From Trichlorobacter ammonificans (GTDB lineage Bacteria > Desulfobacterota > Desulfuromonadia > Geobacterales > Pseudopelobacteraceae), in contig NZ_OW150024.1 in NCBI RefSeq assembly GCF_933509905.1, positions 1 to 64,000 on the forward strand: a stretch of 64,000 nucleotides of DNA. The letters are read 5' to 3'. Shown one piece after another: positions 30,701-38,018 of this stretch (positions are counted from its first letter, which is position 1; the number at the start of each line of letters is the position of its first letter). Below the pieces are notes generated by a model. That model was not told the origin of the DNA. It saw nothing but the letters and a program-made list of their open reading frames with translations, and did not search any database. Made by a program: the position numbers and the translations under genes.

Positions 30701-33700
30701 CCCCGACCCGCACCGGCGCGCATCCGACCGTCACCGTGGCCGAGGATGCCGCGCATCCCGCCGGCCAGACGGTTTCCGCCCTGTTCAGCGGCAACTTCTC
30801 CGATGCCAAGGACACGGTTGCGGGCGGCTCCAGCGCCAACAGCTTCGCCGGCGTCGCCATCACCGGCATGGTCAGCGACAAGGGGGTGTGGGAATACAGT
30901 ACCGACAACGGCACTACCTGGATCGCCGTGCCGGCAGATGTGGCCGCCGGTAACGCATTCGTGCTCATCGCCGCCGATCAGGTGCGCTTTCGGCCCACCA
31001 CGGCCGATTACAACGGCACGCCTGCCGACAGCCTGACCGTGCGCCTGATCGACACCTCCGCCGGCGCGGCGACCTCCGGCAGCCGTCCCGACCTTTCCGG
31101 GGCTGGTTCCGGCGGCAGCACGCAGTACAGTGACCTTGCCAATGCCGTCATTCTGAGCGCTGTGGTCACCCCGGTGAATGACGCCCCGACCCTGACGGCC
31201 GGCGGCCAGACCAGCGGCATTGCGGTGACCGTGACCGAAGACAACGCCGTCACCGGCGGCGGTAATGCCTTTGAGGTGGCATTGCTGACCAATGTCGCCG
31301 TGGGCGATATCGACCTGGGCACCAGCGGGCTGAGTTCCACCGTCTTCGGCAGCGGCACCATCACCGTGACGCTCACCGACAGGATCGCCGGCGACCTGCT
31401 GACGGTCAACGGCGCACTTGACGGCATCAATAACGTCACGGCCTACAACGCCGGCACGGGGCAACTGGTCATCACGCTGGCTCAGGGGGCCACCACCGCC
31501 CAGGTGCAGGCCATTCTCGAAGCCGTCAAATATTCCCACCAGAGCGACGACCCGACTGACAAACTGTCCGGCACCGAGAAAAGCACCCGCGCCTTCACGG
31601 TGACACTCTCCGACGGCAACAACCTGCAGGCCGGCGGCAACGCCGGCGGCCCGGCCCCGCTCTCCGCCACGGTGTCCGGCACCGTCACCATCACCCCGGT
31701 CAACGACCCGCCGGTGGCGAACAACGACACCACCAGCGTTACGGAAAACACCGACAGCCCCACCAGTGGCAACGTCATCACCGGCAAGGATCGGAACAAC
31801 ACCGTGCAGCCCGGCCAGAACGACACCGACCCGGATACACCGGTAGCCGATCTCAGGGTCACGAATATCGTACCGCCGCCAGGCGGCAGCGGTGGCGGTA
31901 CTATCACGACGAACCCCGTCACCGTCAGCGGCAAGTACGGCGAACTGGCCATCCACCCGGACGGCAGCTACAGCTATACGCTGGACGAGACCAACCCCAC
32001 GGTCAATACACTTAACAACGGTCAGCAACTGACCGACGAGGTCTTCACCTACACCCTTTCCGACGGCGACAAGACCGCCACGGCTACTCTGACCATCACC
32101 ATCAACGGCAAGACCGACGGCGCCCCGGCCATCACGCCGGTGGACGGCAACGGGGCAGCCACCGGGCAGGCCACGGTCAATGAATCCGGTCTCGTCGTTG
32201 ACGGCGACGGCTCCGAAACCACCACCGGCACGATCACCGTGCAGGCCGATGCCGGCATCAAGAGTGTGACCATCGGCGGCACGGAGATCACACTTGCCAC
32301 ACTGAAGAACCTGCCGCCGGACGGCATTGCCATCAACACGCCGGACGGCAGGATCACGGTCAGCGGTTTCACCCCGACGTCGAGCTTCGGCAGCGAGGTG
32401 TACAACGGCACCATCGCCTACACCTACACGCTGGAGCAGGCGCAGACAACGCCGAGCGTCGGCGAGGGTACGGAACCCATCAGCCTCAAGGTCACGGACA
32501 AAACCGATGTCGACACCACCGGCACGCTAACCATCCGGGTCATCGACCATACCCCCACCGCGGTTGCCGACAGCAACCAGATGAGTAAATCGGTTGGCAC
32601 GGTGACCGGCAACGTCTACTCCAATGACGCCATCGGCGCCGACGGAGCGGCCCTTCCGGGACCGGTGACGGCCGGGACAACAGTCGGCAGTTACGGCACC
32701 CTTACCCTGAACGCCGATGGCAGCTACACCTACGATATCGACTCCGCGAACGCCGCCGTGCAGGCCCTGACCGCCGGCAGCACGCTCACCGAAGCTCTCA
32801 CCTACACCATCACCGACAAGGACGGCGATACGTCCACGGCCGTGCTGACCATCACCATCATCGGCAACACACCGCCGATTGCCAATAACGACGCCCGCAC
32901 CACGCCGGAAGACACGCCGGTCAGCGGCAACGTGCTCGATAGCGGCGGCATCGGCGATGTGGCCGACAGCGACGAGGACGGCGACACCCTGACCGTGACG
33001 CAGATCGTAGTTGACGGCGTGACGCACACCGTGCCCGTTGACGGCTCCCCCGTGACCGCGACCATCCCCGGCACGGGCGTGCTGTTGTTCGACAAGACCG
33101 GCAGCTACACTTTTACTCCGGTTGCGGACTGGCACGGCACGGTGCCGACCATCACCTACACCGTGGACGACGGCGCCGGCGGCACGGATACCGCCGTGCT
33201 GACCATCACCGTGACGCCGGTGGCGGACATCACCGTTGACAGCGTCGTCACCCACGTCAACGTGCCGGTGACCACGTCGGTGCTGGCAAACGACAGCTTC
33301 GAGGGCACTCCGGTGGTAACGGTGGCGCCGGGCGACGGGCCGGTCCACGGCACGGTAACGGTGAACCCGGACAACACCATCACCTACACCCCCACCCCCG
33401 GCTTCTTCGGCGGCGACAGCTACACCTACACCGTGACCAGCGGCGGGGTCACGGAAACCGCCGTCGTTACGGTCACGGTCGCCAACACCCCGCCGGTTGC
33501 CAACGATGACGTCCGCACCACCCTGGAAGACACGCCAATCAGCGGCAACGTGCTGAACGGTAGCAATGGCGACGTGGCCGACAGCGATGCCGACAGCGAC
33601 CCGCTGACCGTGACCGGCTTCACGGTGAACGGCACCAGCTACGCTGCGGGTGGAACCGCCGATCTTGCCGGCATCGGCAGCCTCACGCTGAAGGCCGACG

Positions 33701-35193
33701 GCAGCTACACCTTTACCCCGGTTGCGGACTGGCACGGCACGGTGCCGGTCATCACCTACACGGTGAGCGACGGCACCGGATCGGCCAACGGTACGGCCAC
33801 GGCCACGCTCACCATCACCGTGACGCCGGTGGCGGACATCACCGGCGACAGCGTCACCACCCATGCCGGCACGCCGGTAACCACGCCGGTGCTGGCAAAC
33901 GACAGCTTCGAAGGCACCCCGGTGGTGACCGGCACCACGTCGCCCGTCAACGGCACGGTGACGGTGAATCCGGACAATACGATCACCTACACCCCCACCC
34001 CCGGCTTCTCCGGCAACGACAGTTACACCTATACCGTGACCAGCGGCGGCGTTACGGAGACCGTCACCGTTACGGTCACGGTCACCAATACCCCGCCGGT
34101 GGCGGCTGATACCGCCGTTGTCGTCGGGTACAACACGGTACGGACAGACAGGCTACCCGTTGCCGGCGATGCCGACGGCGACAACGTGACCTATGCAAAG
34201 GGAAGCGACCCTGTTCACGGTACGGTGACGGTGGATGCCGACGGTAGTTACCGCTACCGTCCGTCCGACGGCTACAGCGGCCGGGACAGCTTCACCTACA
34301 CCGTCAGTGACGGTAACGGCGGCATGAACCGTTACACCGTGACCATCACCGTGGAACCGCCGACGGTGGTCCAGACGCCGCCGGTGGTGGCCCCGGCAGC
34401 TCCACCGCCGGCGCCGGCTACGCCGGGCAGTTTCAGCCCGGTCATCATCGCGCCGGCGGCGACCACCGGTCCCAGCTCCACCGACTGGGCCGCACCACCC
34501 ATACAGAACCTGCTGGACCTCGGTGAGCCGAGTTACAACGCAATGCCGGTTCTGGGTAGTTCCGGCGTGGTCATCCTGGGCGGCAGCGACTCCACGGTCG
34601 GTGAACACGGCCTGTACCTCGTCAAGACCCCATCGTCACAGACGATACTGGTTGAGGAGGTGGCTTCCTTCAACCTCCCCACCGGTACTTTCCGACACAG
34701 CAATGCCGGCGCGCGGGTCGCCATCGAGGCCAGCCTTGCCGACGGCCGGCCGCTGCCCGGTTGGCTCAGCTTCGATCCGGATAGCGGCCGCTTCACCGGT
34801 AAGCCGCCGGCAGGTACCGGCGGGGCCATGGATATCAAGGTCATGGCCCGGGACGATCAGGGGAGCGTCGCCTTCACCCAGTTCCTGCTGCACATCAGCG
34901 AACAGGAGTCCAAGGCGGCCCACACGTTGAAGAATCAGGGAGATGGCGAGACGACGTCTGCTCCCGGCGTTTCCGGTACGGGGCAGGGACAGCAGACGGA
35001 AGCGGGTCCCGCCGGTGAACCGGCCGAGCCGGCTACTTCCGCCGGACCGGGAGTTGAACGGCGTCAGAGTCGGGAACACGGGACATCCTCCGGACGCCCG
35101 TCGCTGGCGGAGCAGCTCAGGCAGCAGCAGCCGCGCAGCAGGCAGGCGGAACTGCTGACATCCCTGCAGCAGAGCACGGCGACGCGAGGGTGA
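24703..35193 (+). CDS. Giant DUF4347/cadherin-like repeat adhesin with LEPRIMFD N-terminus
   Basis: The 3496-residue protein has no classical signal peptide. Near the N-terminus is LEPRIMFDAA (residues 24-33), the hallmark of a class of very large exported proteins, then a DUF4347 domain (about 65-220; LHLFSHGTPGAVRLG, DILLYGCDVA, GADVAASSDATGG). The rest is cadherin-like, VCBS-like and Ig-like repeats with recurrent linkers such as PVNDRP and VNDAPT, Asp/Asn-rich and probably calcium-binding. The end has a putative-Ig module (RPLPGWLSFDPDSGRF) and a Gln/Arg/Pro-rich tail; no RTX GGxGxD nonapeptides are seen. The four exporter-like genes that follow probably handle its export. ATG 24703 follows GGGAGG; the frame is open from a TTG at 24679. 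It is likely a surface or biofilm adhesin. Confidence 0.9.
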   Translation: MSRRHHRTSMQQPAGSGFAYIMPLEPRIMFDAAAAATADAAADQAQQPTPPPAPSDTAAAHHEVAFIDPTLKDSAALLQGLSGSVEIIALQKGVDPLAHISDYLANHHDITALHLFSHGTPGAVRLGDAVLSADTLADHASQLESWKQSLTADADILLYGCDVAAGSQGEAFISQLALLTGADVAASSDATGGTTAGGNWVLERSTGPIEAAALTAAGYDGLLAATAVNDANSATPRATAEDTPLAVTGISITDADSPANMTVRVQTTGGSSSVTLSGAIVSAGTNGSADFTISGSLAQINATLASLTFTNELNKNSSTSGYSAKIDLTATDVTNGGTGTLSISNISVTAVNDAPDLSTRTNLILNEGGSTAFSLQQLATDANALDVDIQTGQQVLVQQMVQIKSLPSDGTLTYKGGPVVVDTVVPVSELGSLVFTHTGGDLAAPKTVSFTVAVSDGGGAVTNGTLNIVINPVNKAPTISGSPSLYEGQSKAVAPTINLGDTADTLENSTITISDVVTGGQGSFFIDANNNGVMDGGETAFSGGVLTAAQLARFKFIQNGYEPNTPGAVSPSYKITVQDFGGRSDGTGAKLTTETTITLTVLPNNDQPVMDHITPPVDPVDERAYLPITTAMLQVTDPDLNPANPGQAWPAANIVYTIETPPTHGQLLLEVSAGVWKSLDVGGRFTQADIDSGRVRYYQSAELTGEDLIPEKFTFTVRDSAYGYELPTPDDLGTIVPGAVREGDVATGAIKTLEFAFMLQPVDGTGGGTAPTYDGMTYAFDELGTNFNGLASGWKEGNVGSDGIITQAMLEYRITRTIGGTAVVLPPAETVYTLTAPPTNGVIQRDTGSGWQTLDVNATFTQADINNNKIRFVHDGNEDFINSFGFKVSDGTAAGSQDATFNIHVAPVNDRPTGSGGTVNVLEGNGTTVRLGSGMLGMTDVDGTTDTEPNAANTTGNVLWNDEGLADSLWFKILTGPTTNSGSGDVQGKLQYWNGSAWTDITPGAELWLHSSLLTTTADGATSGLRYVHNGTEPLAYAGGPKLTFTYQVRDDLAAPGSAFTTNTSTVTDSGDDQSHASTAITATIGIIPVNNGPQIADKPGDADPDITVIGTITGGGATAGTNEILTDVPEGGTATITSVHLTAVDSDNTTVQRQYRITSAPTLGVLQLNGKTLGIGSTFTQKDIDDGNVKYKHNGEEVGALINGFGAQYHDKFHFVVNDGVLEDAGAGADKNVFLITLKPTNDKPTVAVPSSKDVLGSGSTPVAVTGISVDDPDLAQVIAGSEEDFIRVEVAVLTSGGSAVSGAKLTYTGADPSTGSRAYNNGKDTNTLVIQGTRAEVNTALATLTVAFDNDEDVSSHKIRVTVDDRLYDSGGVLTIGANGGIAATTNSDGSAIDAANNRVSKEITLTASNQNDVPTISNSSSYTVNEDGNVTLNGFSLSDADSFNRNVTVKVELFSDSDRSTPANATTEGKLTYSGLSNVTASGNNSNTVTLTGTLANVQAALNQIKFQGAADYNGTASGDGALYLKTTLTDFGHADQPAGIAVTVDNTITIKPVNDAPVLAVPGNQTMASGTYVDISAGFTVQDTKDINQGATDYIEVTVEALDGTDPYGTLSIATLGSATVDGSGSTITVKGTTAAVSAALNSLRYTPANANVDKVVTIKVTADDKENGKEGTGVGGNTTAVKSFTITISGTNDAPVVTVPDTSITPVSIAEDSSNTVISGISYADTDDFGGIQRITVSVGHGTLNFGTTTGLSLQDGTTYGSATITVEGTKAALNAALATLKYTPTTNYHGSDTLTITANDKGLVGTGGVQTDTKTIAITVTPVNDRPVATTNVTLTTINEDATPAGAAFSGLNFGYGDATDDQTGNGGDDASTAFSYIAIVGNAATAAQGAWQVSSDGGSTWIDIPTSGLGITNALVFRADSQVRFVPAADFNGTPGNLTVRLADGSQILTASTAAGDTKNLNDTANGDADLATGAWNDTNRTIGISVSAVNDAPTRTGAHPTVTVAEDAAHPAGQTVSALFSGNFSDAKDTVAGGSSANSFAGVAITGMVSDKGVWEYSTDNGTTWIAVPADVAAGNAFVLIAADQVRFRPTTADYNGTPADSLTVRLIDTSAGAATSGSRPDLSGAGSGGSTQYSDLANAVILSAVVTPVNDAPTLTAGGQTSGIAVTVTEDNAVTGGGNAFEVALLTNVAVGDIDLGTSGLSSTVFGSGTITVTLTDRIAGDLLTVNGALDGINNVTAYNAGTGQLVITLAQGATTAQVQAILEAVKYSHQSDDPTDKLSGTEKSTRAFTVTLSDGNNLQAGGNAGGPAPLSATVSGTVTITPVNDPPVANNDTTSVTENTDSPTSGNVITGKDRNNTVQPGQNDTDPDTPVADLRVTNIVPPPGGSGGGTITTNPVTVSGKYGELAIHPDGSYSYTLDETNPTVNTLNNGQQLTDEVFTYTLSDGDKTATATLTITINGKTDGAPAITPVDGNGAATGQATVNESGLVVDGDGSETTTGTITVQADAGIKSVTIGGTEITLATLKNLPPDGIAINTPDGRITVSGFTPTSSFGSEVYNGTIAYTYTLEQAQTTPSVGEGTEPISLKVTDKTDVDTTGTLTIRVIDHTPTAVADSNQMSKSVGTVTGNVYSNDAIGADGAALPGPVTAGTTVGSYGTLTLNADGSYTYDIDSANAAVQALTAGSTLTEALTYTITDKDGDTSTAVLTITIIGNTPPIANNDARTTPEDTPVSGNVLDSGGIGDVADSDEDGDTLTVTQIVVDGVTHTVPVDGSPVTATIPGTGVLLFDKTGSYTFTPVADWHGTVPTITYTVDDGAGGTDTAVLTITVTPVADITVDSVVTHVNVPVTTSVLANDSFEGTPVVTVAPGDGPVHGTVTVNPDNTITYTPTPGFFGGDSYTYTVTSGGVTETAVVTVTVANTPPVANDDVRTTLEDTPISGNVLNGSNGDVADSDADSDPLTVTGFTVNGTSYAAGGTADLAGIGSLTLKADGSYTFTPVADWHGTVPVITYTVSDGTGSANGTATATLTITVTPVADITGDSVTTHAGTPVTTPVLANDSFEGTPVVTGTTSPVNGTVTVNPDNTITYTPTPGFSGNDSYTYTVTSGGVTETVTVTVTVTNTPPVAADTAVVVGYNTVRTDRLPVAGDADGDNVTYAKGSDPVHGTVTVDADGSYRYRPSDGYSGRDSFTYTVSDGNGGMNRYTVTITVEPPTVVQTPPVVAPAAPPPAPATPGSFSPVIIAPAATTGPSSTDWAAPPIQNLLDLGEPSYNAMPVLGSSGVVILGGSDSTVGEHGLYLVKTPSSQTILVEEVASFNLPTGTFRHSNAGARVAIEASLADGRPLPGWLSFDPDSGRFTGKPPAGTGGAMDIKVMARDDQGSVAFTQFLLHISEQESKAAHTLKNQGDGETTSAPGVSGTGQGQQTEAGPAGEPAEPATSAGPGVERRQSREHGTSSGRPSLAEQLRQQQPRSRQAELLTSLQQSTATRG
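33120..34110 (+). repeat. Approximately 600-bp DNA repeat inside the giant adhesin
   Basis: The stretch beginning GTTGCGGACTGGCACGGCAC at 33121 recurs almost exactly at 33721, and the following GTGACGCCGGTGGCGGACAT recurs at an offset of about 609 bases (33211, 33820). Each unit encodes a pair of bacterial Ig/VCBS-like domains with LANDSFEGTPVV and DNTITYTPTPGF. The high DNA identity suggests recent duplication or gene conversion within the repeat array. Confidence 0.75.
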
Positions 35194-35253
35194 TTGAAGC
35201 GCGAACAACTCGATGCAGAGCGTTTCCATATTACGGTGAAGGAGTGAAAAGTT

Positions 35254-37242
35254 ATGCAGATGCCACACAAGCTGCTGTTGTTGTTGATCGTTTCCGCCCT
35301 GGCCGCCGGCTGTGCCGTCAAAACGCCATCCATGAGCCGGGATGACCTGATGAACCGGGTGCAGGAGGACCGGGTCAATATGTACCGGAATCAGGAGCCG
35401 CTCGCGGCGCCGCTTACCCTTGAGGAGGCGTTGGCCCGGGGCCTGAAGTATAACCTGGACCACCGGGTGAAGCTGATGGAGGACGCGCTGTCCCTGAAGC
35501 AGGTGGAGCTGATGACGTTCGACATGCTGCCCCGCGTGGTGGCGGCGGCCGGGTACAGCGAGCGGGACGTGCATAACGCCTCCTCCAGCATGAACGTCTA
35601 TACCTGGCAGCAATCCCTGGCGCCGTCCACCTCCTCCGACCTGGGGCGCTATACCGGCGACCTGACCATGACCTGGAATATCCTCGATTTCGGGGTCAGC
35701 TACTTCCAGGCCAAGCAGCAGGCGGAACGCGCCCATATCATGAAGGAGCGTCGCCGCAAGGTGGTGCATACCATGTTCCAACAGATTCGCCAGGCCTACT
35801 GGCAGGCCCTGGGAGCGGAGCAACTGGAGGCCCAGTTCGCACCGCTGCTGAAGGAAGTGAACGCGGCCCTGAAGGATGTTGAAAAGATCGAGGCGGAGAA
35901 GCTGCGGCCGCCCATGGAGACGCTGACCTACAAGAAAACCCTGCTGGAGATCATCAAGCAGTTGGAGACGTTCAGGGACGAGCTGGCTCAGGCCAAGCCG
36001 CGCCTGGCCGCGCTGATCAACCTGCCGGTGGGGCAGTCGTTCTCGCTGGTGAGTCCCGGCATGCTGGCGGTGCCGGAAGTCGGGAGCTCCCTGGAAGACA
36101 TGGAGATCCAAGCCCTGGCCATGCGGCCGGAACTGCGTGAGGTCGATTACAACAAGCGGGTCAGCGCCCACGAGGTGAAGAAGACTATTCTGCGGATGCT
36201 GCCCGGCGTGGAGATGACCGTGGGCGGACACTACGACAGCAACAGTTTCCTGGTGCATCAGAAGTGGATCGAAGGAAGCGCCCGCCTGACCTGGAACCTG
36301 CTGAACCTGATCTCCGGTCCGGCCCAGTACAAGCTGGCCAAGGGACAGGAGGAGCTGGTGCAGACCCAGCGGATGGCGCTGAGCATGGCGATCCTCACCC
36401 AGGTGCATGTGGCGCACCAAGAGTTCATGAGCCGCAAACGCCAGTTTGAGCTGGCCGATCAACTGCTGGCCATTGACGCCCGCATTTCCGAGCAGACCAG
36501 CAAGCAGGCCGGTACCGGCGCGGAAAGCCGTCTGAATGCGATCAAGGCGGCCACCGGGTCGCTGATGGCTGATTACCGCCGCTACCAGAATTACGCGGCG
36601 CTGCAGAACGCCTACGGTCAGATCACCGCCACCCTGGGTGCGGACCCCTTGCCGGATACCATCGAGAGTGACGACCTGAAAACCCTGACCGGCGAGATCA
36701 AAAAGCGTATCTATCCCGCTCCCGCCGTCGTTCCTGCGGTCCAGGCAGGGCCTGCCGCCGTGGTGAGCGAGTCGGCCCCGGTGATGCAGCCTGTCGAGGC
36801 TCCGGCCGTGAAGGCGGCGCCCGCGGTTGAAGCCGCCGCTCCGGCGGTTGCGGAGGTTGCAGTCATGGAGGTCGCGATGGCGGAGGCCGCCGCTACAGTC
36901 GCTGCTCCCACGGCTGCCGTCCCCACGGAGCATCCGAAAGTTGCGGCCTTGCGGCAGCGGGCGGAAGCAGGTGACGCAGCGGTGCAGCGGCGGCTGGGCT
37001 GGCTGTACGCCAGCGGCGGCATGGGGTTGGCCGTCAATAAGGCCGAGGCGATTGCCTGGTATGAGAAGGCGGCCGGAAATGGCGATATGGAAGCCCAGCA
37101 GGCTCTCGGCTGGCTCTATTATGCCGGCGATGGTGTTACGGCCGATCACCGGAAGGCACAAAACTGGTACCGCAAGGCAGCCGATCAGGGCAGCGGCCGG
37201 GCCGTGGCCATGCTGAAGAAAATGGAGAAAAACGGCATATGA
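35254..37242 (+). CDS. TolC-family outer-membrane lipoprotein fused to Sel1 repeats
   Basis: The 662-residue protein has a lipoprotein signal (LLLLIVSALAAGC, lipobox LAAGC, Cys about 23) and then a TolC-type outer-membrane factor domain to about residue 475, including long helices (KRRKVVHTMFQQIRQAYWQA) and repeated halves. A Pro/Ala/Val linker (about 490-560) leads to Sel1-like repeats at the C-terminus (AVQRRLGWLYASGGMGL, EAQQALGWLYYAGDGV, KAQNWYRKAADQGSGRA). TolC proteins form the outer-membrane duct of export systems; the Sel1 tail is extra and would face the periplasm. AAGGAG lies upstream; the stop overlaps the next ATG by 4 bases. The whole set to 41463 looks like one operon downstream of the adhesin. 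Confidence 0.9.
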   Translation: MQMPHKLLLLLIVSALAAGCAVKTPSMSRDDLMNRVQEDRVNMYRNQEPLAAPLTLEEALARGLKYNLDHRVKLMEDALSLKQVELMTFDMLPRVVAAAGYSERDVHNASSSMNVYTWQQSLAPSTSSDLGRYTGDLTMTWNILDFGVSYFQAKQQAERAHIMKERRRKVVHTMFQQIRQAYWQALGAEQLEAQFAPLLKEVNAALKDVEKIEAEKLRPPMETLTYKKTLLEIIKQLETFRDELAQAKPRLAALINLPVGQSFSLVSPGMLAVPEVGSSLEDMEIQALAMRPELREVDYNKRVSAHEVKKTILRMLPGVEMTVGGHYDSNSFLVHQKWIEGSARLTWNLLNLISGPAQYKLAKGQEELVQTQRMALSMAILTQVHVAHQEFMSRKRQFELADQLLAIDARISEQTSKQAGTGAESRLNAIKAATGSLMADYRRYQNYAALQNAYGQITATLGADPLPDTIESDDLKTLTGEIKKRIYPAPAVVPAVQAGPAAVVSESAPVMQPVEAPAVKAAPAVEAAAPAVAEVAVMEVAMAEAAATVAAPTAAVPTEHPKVAALRQRAEAGDAAVQRRLGWLYASGGMGLAVNKAEAIAWYEKAAGNGDMEAQQALGWLYYAGDGVTADHRKAQNWYRKAADQGSGRAVAMLKKMEKNGI

Positions 37243-38018
37243 AACGCTTTCTGACGGCAGTCGTGCGCGGCAGGATGTATGGCCTGCCGCTTTTGGCGGT
37301 GACGATTCTCATGACGGTACCCCCGTGTTTCGCCGCCGAGGGACGGATGCGCATCCAGTTGACGGCATTCCAGCAGACCACCATTTCTTCGGAAATTTCC
37401 GCCAATATCCTCTCCATGCCGCTCAAGGACGGGGCCACCTTCAAGGCCGGCAGCCTGCTGGTGGCTTTTGACTGCGCCATTATCGAGGCCCAGCTGAAAA
37501 AGGCGGAGGCCGCCGCAGAAGCGGCCCGCAGCACCCTGAAAGTGAACAAGCGGCTCTCCGAGCTTGAAGCATTGAGTGTGTTGGAATACGAGCAGTCCGT
37601 TGCCAAGGCAAAGGAGGCGGAAGCTGAACTGTCGGCAATGCAGGTGGCGGCGTCCCGCTGCCGGATCAAGGCCCCCTTTGACGGCCGGGTGGTCAAGCTG
37701 CATGCCGACCCGTACCAGTATCTGACACCGGGTAAACCGGTCATGGATATCCTGGATACGAGCCGTCTGGAGGTGCGTCTGCTGGTGCCGTCGCGCTGGC
37801 TTTCCTGGCTCAAGCCGGGCAGCCGCTTCACCGTGCAGGTGGAGGAGCTGGGAGGGCGCAGTTTCCCCGCCCAGGTGGTGCGAGTGGGGGCGCGGATCGA
37901 CCCCTTGAGCCAGACCGTTTCCCTTGCCGGTGAGATCATCGGCAATTTTTCCGAACTGCTGCCCGGCATGAGCGGCTGGGCCGCCTTCGGCGGTGGGACA
38001 AAGGGCGGACGTAAATGA
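37239..38018 (+). CDS. Periplasmic adaptor (HlyD/RND membrane-fusion type)
   Basis: The 259-residue protein has an N-terminal hydrophobic signal (about 12-30, PLLAVTILMTVPPCFA), a split lipoyl domain (ISANILSMPLKDGATFKAGSLLVAFD and CRIKAPFDGRVVKLHADPYQ), a short alpha-hairpin between them (LKKAEAAAEAARSTL to AEAELSAMQ) and a beta-barrel domain to the end. It is short for the family and should bridge inner-membrane components to the TolC duct. It overlaps both neighbours by 4 bases, indicating translational coupling. Confidence 0.88.
   Translation: MKRFLTAVVRGRMYGLPLLAVTILMTVPPCFAAEGRMRIQLTAFQQTTISSEISANILSMPLKDGATFKAGSLLVAFDCAIIEAQLKKAEAAAEAARSTLKVNKRLSELEALSVLEYEQSVAKAKEAEAELSAMQVAASRCRIKAPFDGRVVKLHADPYQYLTPGKPVMDILDTSRLEVRLLVPSRWLSWLKPGSRFTVQVEELGGRSFPAQVVRVGARIDPLSQTVSLAGEIIGNFSELLPGMSGWAAFGGGTKGGRK

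Noticed and set aside
24703-35193. RTX toxin or classical type I secretion substrate
   Set aside because: No GGxGxD nonapeptide runs are visible and no ABC transporter gene is present in the operon.
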